Shown: positions 28,340-35,215 of the stretch, in pieces
How positions within the stretch are numbered: the first letter of the stretch is position 1
Layout of the letters: each line of letters begins with the position of its first letter
NCBI GenBank assembly: GCA_020692325.1
Contig: JAIMKR010000002.1
Span: 227,110 to 281,286, forward strand
Reading direction: 5' to 3'
Source of the DNA: Desulfocurvus sp.
Lineage (GTDB): Bacteria; Desulfobacterota; Desulfovibrionia; Desulfovibrionales; Desulfovibrionaceae
Length of the DNA: 54,177 nucleotides
Made by a program: the position numbers and the translations under genes
Notes under the pieces: model-generated
Seen by the model: the letters and a program-made list of their open reading frames with translations, nothing else
Database searches by the model: none
What the model was told of the DNA's origin: nothing

Positions 28340-28408
28340 TCTTATATCGTATGGCTATCGATAGTGTGATTTGTAATATTTTCAAGATGTAGCGATATAA
28401 TCGTAAAG
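28340..28408. other. AT-rich convergent spacer
   Basis: 69 bases, strikingly AT-rich for this chromosome. TTATATCG near its left end and CGATATAA near its right end form an 8-bp inverted repeat around a 40-base interior, with a further TATCGATA palindrome inside. It lies between convergent response-regulator and glycosyltransferase genes, and no GC-rich terminator stem is present. Confidence 0.5.
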
Positions 28409-29602
28409 CTAACAGCGCCCTGCGGCGATCGCCTCGAAATGCGCCGCCCAGCGCGCCGTCGCCGCGTCGAGGCCATAGTGCGCGGCCACGTGTTCCCGCC
28501 CCATCCGGCCCATTTCCTCCCGCTGCGCGCGTGGCATGTTTAGTAGCGCCGCGATTCGTTCCTCCAGGGTGGCCACCCGCGTCGTCTCGTCGTCCGCCGC
28601 CGGGGCCGTGGCGAGCATTCCGCCGGGGCCGGCCACGAGGCGCGCGTCGCCGGCTTCGAGTCCGGTCACGGGCACGCCGCAGGCCAGCGCCTCGGCCACC
28701 ACGTTGGGGAAGCCCTCCCCGCGCGAGGCGAGCGCCAACCCGTCCAGCGCGGCCAGCACGGCCCACGGGTCGGCGCGCTGGCCTAGGCGGATGACGGCGT
28801 TCTTCAAACCATTTTCCGTCACCAACTCATCCAGTTCAGCCGCGCCGGGCCGCGTGGCCGTGCCGCAAAACAGCAGCCGCGCTTCGGGGTGGCGCCGCAG
28901 CGCGAGCTTCCCCGCCCGGCAGAACGTGTCCTGTCCCTTCATGTGGTCCATGCGCGCGAGTAGGCCCAGCACGGGCGTTTCGTCGTCGACGCCCCACTCG
29001 GCGCGCAGGCGCGTCCGGGCCGTGGCGTCCGGGTGGAAGCGCAGCGTGTCCACGCCGTTTGTCAGCACCACCAGCCGACGCGGCCTGTAGCCCAGCGCCA
29101 AATGGTGCGCCGCGCCCGCGTGGGAGTTGGCGGTCACGGCCTCGGGCCAGCGCGAGAGCGAGGCGCAGGCCCGCACCACGAGCCGCGAGCCCGCGCCGTA
29201 GGCGGCGAAGTCCATGAACGCGCAGCGCAGGCCCCAGCTCACGGCCGTGCCGCAACCGCTCAGCCGCGCGGCGAGCAGTCCCAGCAGATCCGCGTGATAC
29301 AGCCACGTCTGGACCACCTGGGGCCGGAAGGCGCGCATTATTTTCATCAGCCGCCACAGCGCGCCGGCCGCGTCGAAGCCACCGAAGGTCCGGTCCCGGC
29401 GTAGGCCCAGACCGTCCACGGGCACGCCCAGCGCGTGGATGGGGCCGGCCAGCGCGCCGGACTCGCCGACGGGATCGAGCAGGCTGACCACGCGGCAGTC
29501 GAAGCGTTCGGCCGGCAGGCGCGAGAGCAGGCGGAGCAGCCATGTTTCGGTTCCGCCCAGGCCCAGCCCGGTGATGACGTGCAGCACGCGCAATCTGGTC
29601 AT
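28409..29602 (-). CDS. GT4-family glycosyltransferase
   Basis: 397-residue GT-B fold enzyme transferring a sugar from a nucleotide donor, cytoplasmic and probably membrane-associated. N-terminal Gly-rich acceptor loop (ITGLGLGGTETWLLRLLSRL) and C-terminal donor site (SRGEGFPNVVAEALACGVPVTG, the EGFPNVxxEA variant of the E-x7-E motif). The protein is clearly a paralogue of the enzyme at 38205-39314: the two share NGVDTxRFxP, LxARxDxMKxxxTF and GEGFPNVxAEALACG. It lies downstream of lutC but behind a strong terminator, so it is probably transcribed separately. Acceptor unknown. Confidence 0.88.
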   Translation of the reverse strand: MTRLRVLHVITGLGLGGTETWLLRLLSRLPAERFDCRVVSLLDPVGESGALAGPIHALGVPVDGLGLRRDRTFGGFDAAGALWRLMKIMRAFRPQVVQTWLYHADLLGLLAARLSGCGTAVSWGLRCAFMDFAAYGAGSRLVVRACASLSRWPEAVTANSHAGAAHHLALGYRPRRLVVLTNGVDTLRFHPDATARTRLRAEWGVDDETPVLGLLARMDHMKGQDTFCRAGKLALRRHPEARLLFCGTATRPGAAELDELVTENGLKNAVIRLGQRADPWAVLAALDGLALASRGEGFPNVVAEALACGVPVTGLEAGDARLVAGPGGMLATAPAADDETTRVATLEERIAALLNMPRAQREEMGRMGREHVAAHYGLDAATARWAAHFEAIAAGRC

Positions 29603-29630
29603 GGCGCATTCCTAGCGCATCCGGCGCGCG

Positions 29631-29668
29631 AAAAAAAGCGCCCCCGCCCGGCGTGGGCGGAGGCGCTT
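29631..29668 (-). terminator. Rho-independent terminator of lutABC
   Basis: On the minus strand AAGCGCCTCCGCCC pairs with GGGCGGGGGCGCTT (one T-G pair) around a 5-base loop and is followed by a run of T. It is about 25 bases after the lutC stop. Confidence 0.93.
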
Positions 29669-29693
29669 GGATGGAGGAGGATCGGAAACGGCG

Positions 29694-30359
29694 TTAGAAA
29701 TCCCAGTCCAGACCGACGATGGTCAGGCTGGCCGGGCCATGCACGCCGCGCACAAGCACGAGTTCGATGTCCGCCGTGCTGGATGGACCGGAGATGAGGT
29801 TCACGCAGGCCGGCGCGCGTCCGCCCGCCGTGAGCTTGGCGAGGAGCTCGGGCAGTTTGCCCACGTCCTCCAGCAGCGCCTTGCGGGGGGCCAGGATGAT
29901 GCTTGACGGCGGCAGCAGCGAGGCCGCGCGGTGACGGCCCGGGCCGGCGGCCAGCACCATGGTGCCGGATTCCACGAGCACGCCGTGGGCCAGGGCGATG
30001 CCCAGGTCGATCTTGCTGAGGTCCCGGCAGGGCGCGGCCTCGGCGCGGGTCAGACCGGAAAGGGCCTCGTCGATGCCCAGACCGTCGAGGGATTCCCCCC
30101 AGCGGGTGTAGCTCGTCGCCTTGCGTTCGCGGGCGATGTCGGCCACGAGGGCGGCCGCCTCGGCGGGATTCCCCGCCAGACGCAGGGGCACGGAAAGAGG
30201 CGTCAGCACCTCGGCGAGTTTGGCCCATGGGTCGGGAGTGATGGGCTCGGGCGCGGGCCGGGCTGGCGGAGAAGGCACGATGAGGGGCGCGGCGGCCAGT
30301 CCCCGGCGCAGGGTCCCGAGGATGTCCTCGCGGGCGTGGCGTTCGGTTTCGGCGGACAT
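29694..30359 (-). CDS. lutC: LUD-domain protein LutC
   Basis: 221-residue LUD (lactate utilisation) domain protein, third component of the LutABC iron-sulfur lactate dehydrogenase system, cytoplasmic. The C-terminal glycine block LVESGTMVLAAGPGRHRAASLLPP and ending VLVRGVHGPASLTIVGLDWDF are typical. Its ATG overlaps the lutB stop (TGATG), so the two are translationally coupled; a GTG one codon earlier is an alternative start. In sulfate reducers this operon oxidises lactate to pyruvate, commonly next to lactate permease genes, none of which is present here. Confidence 0.9.
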   Translation of the reverse strand: MSAETERHAREDILGTLRRGLAAAPLIVPSPPARPAPEPITPDPWAKLAEVLTPLSVPLRLAGNPAEAAALVADIARERKATSYTRWGESLDGLGIDEALSGLTRAEAAPCRDLSKIDLGIALAHGVLVESGTMVLAAGPGRHRAASLLPPSSIILAPRKALLEDVGKLPELLAKLTAGGRAPACVNLISGPSSTADIELVLVRGVHGPASLTIVGLDWDF

Positions 30360-31747
30360 CACGAGCGCTCCTTTTTGGCCGCGCTGCGGCGGCGGGCAGT
30401 GAAGGATTTTTTGAGTTCCGGCGGCCGGCGGGCCTCCACGAACCCGGTCAGCCCGGATAGGCCTGGCAGGCGTGGCAGCAGGTCCAGCTGCGGATCCACT
30501 GCGCGGGCCGTGCCCACGGCCGCGCGATAGGCGTGCGGATGCCGGGCCAGCAGGGAATGCGCCCGGCCGAGGATGCTGCCGCCCTTCTCTCGCGCGCGCA
30601 GGGTGAGCAGCGCCTGCGGATGGTTGATGGACAGCGGGCAGGTGCGGTGGCAGGCCCCGCAGAGGGTGCAGCCGTAGGGCAGGTCGCGGGTCTTGTCCTC
30701 GGGCAGGAGCAGCGTTGACAACAGCGCGCCGATGGGGCCGGGGTAGATCCAGCCGTAGGCGTGGCCGCCGATGGTCTGGTACACGGGGCAGACGTTGAGG
30801 CAGGCCCCGCAGCGCACGCAGGCCAGCGTCTGGCGCAATTCCGGATCGCCGAGCACGCGGGAGCGGCCGTTGTCCAGAATGACAATGTGCGTCTCTTGCG
30901 CGCCGTCGGTCTCGCCCTCCAGCCGGGGGCCGGTGAGGACGGAGACGTAGGAGGACATGCGCTGGCCCGTGGTGCTGCGTGGCAGCACGCGCAGGATGTC
31001 GGCCACGGCCTCGAAGTCGGCCACGACCTTCTCGATGCTCATGATGGCCACATGGACGCGCGGGCAGGTGGTGCTCATGCGGATGTTGCCTTCGTTCTCC
31101 ACGAGGACGACGCTGCCGGTGCTGGCCACGGCCATGTTCGCGCCGGTTATGCCCATGTCGGCGGTGAGAAACTTCTCGCGCAGGGCGTGCCGGGCCAGCA
31201 TGGTCAGCTCGGGAATGGCCTCGCCGTGCAGGTTCAGCTTCTCGGCGAAGAGCTTGACCACATCCTCGCGCGATTTATGCAACGCTGGCGCGATGATGTG
31301 TGAGGGCGGCTCGCCGGCCAGCTGCACGATGAATTCGCCGAGGTCGGTCTCCCAGACCTCCGCGCCCATGGCCTCCAGCGCGGGGTTCAGGGCGATCTCC
31401 TCGGTGATCATGCTCTTGCCTTTGACGATGACCTTGGCGTTCGCCGCCTTGGCGATGCCGGTGACGATGTCGCGGGCTTCGGCCGCGTCGTGTGCCCAGT
31501 GGACCTTGGTGCCCAGGGCTGTGGCGTTCTTCTCCAGCTCCTCCAGCAGCTCCGGCAGATGCGCGAGGGCGTTGAAGCGCGCGGCGCGGGCGCGGGCGAA
31601 GTATTCCTCGCGGTGGGGCAGGGCGTCCATGGAGGCCTGACGGCAGCGCTGAAAATGACGGGTGGCGTGGTCCAGCACGCCGCGCAGCCTCTTGTTGGCG
31701 CTGGCGCGTTCGGCCAGGGAGCGGAAATTCTGGGTGTTCACTTCCAT
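30359..31747 (-). CDS. lutB: LutB-like iron-sulfur protein
   Basis: 462-residue protein with an N-terminal LUD domain (VIVKGKSMITEEIALNPALE, GITGANMAVASTGSVVLVENEGN) and two [4Fe-4S] motifs, CVRCGACLNVCPVY and CTLCGACHRTCPLS, near residues 320-385. It passes electrons from lactate oxidation within LutABC. The frame stays open far upstream, but the family starts near MEVNTQNFRSLAERA, so I used the ATG at 31747; that start overlaps the end of lutA by 10 bases. The C-terminal 60 residues are basic and poorly conserved. Confident by motifs and operon order. Confidence 0.93.
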   Translation of the reverse strand: MEVNTQNFRSLAERASANKRLRGVLDHATRHFQRCRQASMDALPHREEYFARARAARFNALAHLPELLEELEKNATALGTKVHWAHDAAEARDIVTGIAKAANAKVIVKGKSMITEEIALNPALEAMGAEVWETDLGEFIVQLAGEPPSHIIAPALHKSREDVVKLFAEKLNLHGEAIPELTMLARHALREKFLTADMGITGANMAVASTGSVVLVENEGNIRMSTTCPRVHVAIMSIEKVVADFEAVADILRVLPRSTTGQRMSSYVSVLTGPRLEGETDGAQETHIVILDNGRSRVLGDPELRQTLACVRCGACLNVCPVYQTIGGHAYGWIYPGPIGALLSTLLLPEDKTRDLPYGCTLCGACHRTCPLSINHPQALLTLRAREKGGSILGRAHSLLARHPHAYRAAVGTARAVDPQLDLLPRLPGLSGLTGFVEARRPPELKKSFTARRRSAAKKERS

Positions 31748-32478
31748 GGCGGCGTCTCCTTGCGCAGGCCGGCGGCCAGCACCTGCGCCACGTGCAGGGC
31801 GGGCAGGGGTTTGCCCAACCGGGCCAGATGACCGCCGATGTTCATGAGGCAGCTGGGCTCGGCCGCGACCACGAAATCCGGCTCCAAGGCCAGGATCTCG
31901 CGGCATTTGTCCTCCACCAGCGCCTCGGACACGGAGGTGAATTGCAGACTGAACACGCCGCCGAATCCACAGCAGCGATCCGGCCGTTCCGCCTCCACGA
32001 GGTCCAGGCCGCGCACGCCGCGCAAAAGTTCGCGCGGGGCGTCCTGCCCCGGCAAACCCTGCAACTGACACGAGCCGTGGTAGCAGGCGCGGGCGCGCAA
32101 ATGCGCGCCCATCCGTTGCGTCGCGGGCAGGCCGGAGATGAAGTCGCAGAATTCGAAGGTGCGGGCGGCGAGCTCCACGGCGCGTTTGTGCTCGGGCTCG
32201 TCGGGGTTGAAGAGTCCCGGATAGTTGTGGACCATCTTCACGCACGAGCCGGAGGGGCAGACCACCGGGTCGGGCGCGGCGAAGATCTCCAGGTAGCGGG
32301 CGGCGAGACGGCGGGCGTTTTTCAGATCGCCGGTCTTGTAAGCCAGCTGGCCACAGCAGGTCTGGCCCGACGGGTGACGGACCTCGACGTCCAGGTGTTC
32401 GAGGACTTCCACGACGGCTTCGGCCGTTTCGGGCTGGCAGTCCTCCACCAGGCAGGGGATGAAGAGTTGTGCGCGCAT
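31738..32478 (-). CDS. lutA: LutA-like (Fe-S)-binding oxidoreductase, CCG family
   Basis: 246-residue protein with two cysteine-rich CCG domains (HPSGQTCCGQLAYKTGD and RPDRCCGFGGVFS), the fold shared with GlpC and heterodisulfide reductase HdrB, which bind Fe-S clusters. It is the first gene of the lutABC operon. Start at the ATG at 32478 (MRAQLFIPCLVEDCQPETA), because the family begins there; the longer frame upstream is Arg/Pro-rich and unlike the family. The ribosome site is only a weak AAGG. Lactate to pyruvate oxidation in this bacterium is the expected role. Confidence 0.92.
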   Translation of the reverse strand: MRAQLFIPCLVEDCQPETAEAVVEVLEHLDVEVRHPSGQTCCGQLAYKTGDLKNARRLAARYLEIFAAPDPVVCPSGSCVKMVHNYPGLFNPDEPEHKRAVELAARTFEFCDFISGLPATQRMGAHLRARACYHGSCQLQGLPGQDAPRELLRGVRGLDLVEAERPDRCCGFGGVFSLQFTSVSEALVEDKCREILALEPDFVVAAEPSCLMNIGGHLARLGKPLPALHVAQVLAAGLRKETPPWK

Positions 32479-32655
32479 GGGCAACGGCCTTACCCCCCCT
32501 GCTCGCGGCTGGCAAGGCTTGATGCGGGCGCGTCGCCGGGCCATCGCCGGGAGACGTGCGAGCGCCCGCACACATTGAAGCGCGGCGGGAAATCCCGTAC
32601 CAGGGGCCATGGGCGAACGGGTGGCGAACATGAAATCAACGGGCCGGGGGCGTGC

Positions 32656-34233
32656 GTGAGCGCTGGACTTTTATCGCGTCTGCGGGCCGAGGCCTCCTCG
32701 CGCCTCGCGCGGGACACGCTCACCGTGTTCGTCTTCAGCGGGCTGGGGCGCGTGGTCGCCCTGGGCAAGGAGATGCTCGTGGCCGCGCTGTTCGGCGCGG
32801 GTGGGAGCCTCGACGCCTACGTGCTGGCCTTCCTCATCCCCTCGCTTCTGGTGAACATCTTCGGCGCGGCCTTCGCCTCGGCGTTGGTGCCCGCGCTTGG
32901 CCGTGTCGCGGCTTCCCGAAGTGTTGGAACCATCGAAAGGGGCGTGGCCCCGCGTCGGCTGCTTCACGTCGGGCTGGCGCTCCAGGCCGGGTTGCTCGTC
33001 CTGGCCGCCCTGGGCCTCTCCGCGTTGCCGGTCGCCGCGCTGCGGCCCCTGGCCCCGTTGCTCGCGCCGGAGCGCCTCTCTCTTGTCAAAAACCTGCAAA
33101 CGGCATTGCTGCCGCTCTTCGTACTGGCCAGCCTTTCGCAGACCATGGCCGCGTGCGTGAATTTCCGGGGGGGATTCCGGGGGCCGGCGGCGGCCTCCAC
33201 GCTGGGCGCGGTGGCGACCATCGCCGTCATCGTCTCCTCGCACGGGGCGTTCTCCCGCGACGGGCTCGATCTCTACGCCCTGGTGGCCGGCGTCAACGCC
33301 GGGGCCGGCCTGGAGTTCTGTCTGCTCGTCTGGATGCTGCGCCGGGCCTGGGCGGATGCGTCTTCTGCCGCGCCGGATCATGCCTCGACGCACACGCTTC
33401 TCCGCGCGGGGGAGCGGGCGGAGACCACGGCCGTCGTGTCCGGCGCGGCGAGCGAATGTGGTCTTCCATTAGACGCCAGCCGGGCGTTTCACACCGGTCA
33501 GCACGCTGACGCGCCCGCTGGTCTGGTTGGCCAGGTCCGGCGGTTCGGGCCCGGCGCAACGCCCCCCGTGGAGCCGCGCATCCCCTTGCGGCCGTTGTTG
33601 CGCGACTGGTCGCTGCTGGCGTTGGGCGCGGGCACGCTGGCCCTGTCCTCGTTCATCGACAACGCCGTGGCCTCCATGTTGGGCGAGGGCGCGGTCTCGG
33701 CGCTGAGCTACGCCTGGAAACTGCCGGCCGGCTTCGCCACACTGCTCGGGCTCACGCTCTCCACCGTGCTGCTGCCGTATTTCACCGATCTGGCCAACAA
33801 CGCCCCGGCGTCCGCGATGCTGCGCTCCTGCCGGCGGGTGGTGGCGCGTTTACTGGCCCTGGTCGCGCCCTTGGCCGTGGTCTGCGCTCTGGCCTCGCCG
33901 CTCCTCGTGGCGCTGTTGTTCCAACGCGGCCGCTTCGACGCCCAGGCGGCGGGGCTGGTGGGCGTCACGCAGGCCTGCTATTTCGTTCAGCTGCCCTTCT
34001 ACCTGCTGTGCATCGTGACCCAGCGCATGTTGCAGGCGCTTTCGCGCTTCCGCTTCCTGTTCCGCCTTCAGGCCGCGTTGGTGGCGTTCAACGCGTTCAC
34101 CTGCTACGCCCTGGGCCGCGCGTTCGGCGTGGCGGGCATCGCGGCGTCATCCACGCTCATGTACGCCCTCATGGCTGGAATTTCGCTGCTTGTTCTACGC
34201 CGGCGGCTGTTGGCGCGCGGGGAGGCCGCGTGA
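32656..34233 (+). CDS. MurJ/MviN-like lipid flippase with a large loop insertion
   Basis: 525-residue integral membrane protein of the MOP exporter superfamily, with about 14 hydrophobic helices. The first block (TLTVFVFSGLGRVVALGKEMLVAALFGAG) matches the MviN start, and AFASALVPALGR resembles the MurJ helix with the conserved FRRLFAEGA-like region. An insertion of roughly 80 residues (about 232-310), rich in Ala, Gly and His, sits between two helices. GTG start with GGGGG upstream. The stop overlaps the next gene by four bases. It heads an envelope cluster, so it may flip an O-polysaccharide lipid carrier and not lipid II itself. Confidence 0.8.
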   Translation: MSAGLLSRLRAEASSRLARDTLTVFVFSGLGRVVALGKEMLVAALFGAGGSLDAYVLAFLIPSLLVNIFGAAFASALVPALGRVAASRSVGTIERGVAPRRLLHVGLALQAGLLVLAALGLSALPVAALRPLAPLLAPERLSLVKNLQTALLPLFVLASLSQTMAACVNFRGGFRGPAAASTLGAVATIAVIVSSHGAFSRDGLDLYALVAGVNAGAGLEFCLLVWMLRRAWADASSAAPDHASTHTLLRAGERAETTAVVSGAASECGLPLDASRAFHTGQHADAPAGLVGQVRRFGPGATPPVEPRIPLRPLLRDWSLLALGAGTLALSSFIDNAVASMLGEGAVSALSYAWKLPAGFATLLGLTLSTVLLPYFTDLANNAPASAMLRSCRRVVARLLALVAPLAVVCALASPLLVALLFQRGRFDAQAAGLVGVTQACYFVQLPFYLLCIVTQRMLQALSRFRFLFRLQAALVAFNAFTCYALGRAFGVAGIAASSTLMYALMAGISLLVLRRRLLARGEAA

Positions 34234-35042
34234 CTCAGGTCAGCCCGGAGGTCGAGGACAAGGCCGGCCGCGCGCACTGGGACGCGGCGTGGCTGCGTGA
34301 CACGCCAGCGCCCGTGGACGCCGACGATCGGCGACTGCGCAACCACGTGAATCTGCGCCTCGTTCGTCTGTTGGACGGGTTGCTGCCGCGTCCGGCGCGG
34401 CCCGGAATGATGCTTGTCGAGGCCGGGTGCGGCGGCTCGGCCTGGTTGCCGCTGTTCGCCACGCGCTACGGCCACAAGGTGGCGGGCGTGGACTTTTCCG
34501 AGACCGGTTGCGGGCTGGCCCGGGCCACGCTCGAACGCGCGGGCGTTCCCGGCCGCATCGTGCGCGCCGATCTCTTCGATCCGCCGGCGGAGCTGGCCGC
34601 GTGCGCGGACGTGGTCTTCAGCCAGGGCCTGGCCGAGCACTTCACCCCCACCAGCGCGCTGACACGCCGGCTGGCCTGGCTGCTCAAGCCTGGCGGTCTG
34701 GCCGTGACCCTCGTGCCGAACATGCGCGGGCTCACCGGGCTGCTGCAGCGCGTCTGCGACCGCCGCGTCTTCGATCTGCACGTGCCGCTCACTCCCTCCG
34801 CCCTCGCCGATGCCCATGTCGAGGCCGGATTGACGCCCGTCGCAAGTGGCTGGCTGGGCACGCTGAATCTTGGCGTGGTCAATCTCGCCGGCCTGCCGCG
34901 CGTCGTGGGCCGTCCCCTGTCCAAGGCCTTCGCCGCCGTCTCCATGGCCGTGTGGGCGCTGGAGCGGACTTTGGGCGCGGAGCTGCCGGGCCGTCTCAAT
35001 TCGCCCGTGGCCTACTGCGCGGCGCGCAAGCCGTCCGCCTGA
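34230..35042 (+). CDS. SAM-dependent class I methyltransferase
   Basis: 270 residues with a Rossmann methyltransferase core: motif I LVEAGCGGSAWLPLFATRYG, the acidic end of strand 2 VAGVDFSE, and post-motif residues RADLFDP and FSQGLAEHFT. The C-terminal part (NLAGLPRVVGRPLSKAF) may form a lid. Substrate unknown; because it lies between a flippase and an asparagine synthase it probably methylates a sugar or lipid-linked intermediate. The GTG start overlaps the flippase stop (GTGA), a coupled junction. Confidence 0.85.
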   Translation: MTQVSPEVEDKAGRAHWDAAWLRDTPAPVDADDRRLRNHVNLRLVRLLDGLLPRPARPGMMLVEAGCGGSAWLPLFATRYGHKVAGVDFSETGCGLARATLERAGVPGRIVRADLFDPPAELAACADVVFSQGLAEHFTPTSALTRRLAWLLKPGGLAVTLVPNMRGLTGLLQRVCDRRVFDLHVPLTPSALADAHVEAGLTPVASGWLGTLNLGVVNLAGLPRVVGRPLSKAFAAVSMAVWALERTLGAELPGRLNSPVAYCAARKPSA

Positions 35043-35131
35043 ACCCTTCGCCCCTTCCGCCGGATTCGTCGGTCCGGGCCGTCCGTCCCGGCGGGAAATC
35101 CCCTGGGTGCGGAATAGCCCGCACCTCCCCC

Positions 35132-35160
35132 TTGAGAACGCCCCACGTGTGTGGGAGTAT
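35132..35160 (+). promoter_or_regulatory. Candidate promoter upstream of asnB
   Basis: TTGAGA (35132-35137) and GAGTAT (35155-35160) with 17-base spacing. A CCCAC/GTGGG inverted repeat fills the spacer and a hairpin GGTGCGG/CCGCACC lies just upstream (35106-35125). The 173-base gap before asnB is the only sizeable one inside the envelope cluster, so a second transcript may start here. Confidence 0.25.
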
Positions 35161-35215
35161 CCAAAGTTCGCGGCGCGCGGGTGCGGCCGGGAAACCTCGT
35201 GGCAAAGGAGCGGAC

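Noticed and set aside
30359-32575. A 738-residue fusion of LutA- and LutB-like parts
   Set aside because: The upstream part of the frame is antisense-like Arg/Pro-rich translation in a different frame from lutA; the family start is at 31747.
32631-32660. Nine-codon frame whose TGA overlaps the flippase GTG
   Set aside because: The overlap could allow coupling, but there is no ribosome site and a nine-codon frame is easily due to chance.
34427-35215. Extended N-terminus of asnB (263 extra codons)
   Set aside because: It overlaps the methyltransferase gene and has shadow composition, and AsnB needs Cys at position 2 immediately after Met, which fixes the start at 35216.
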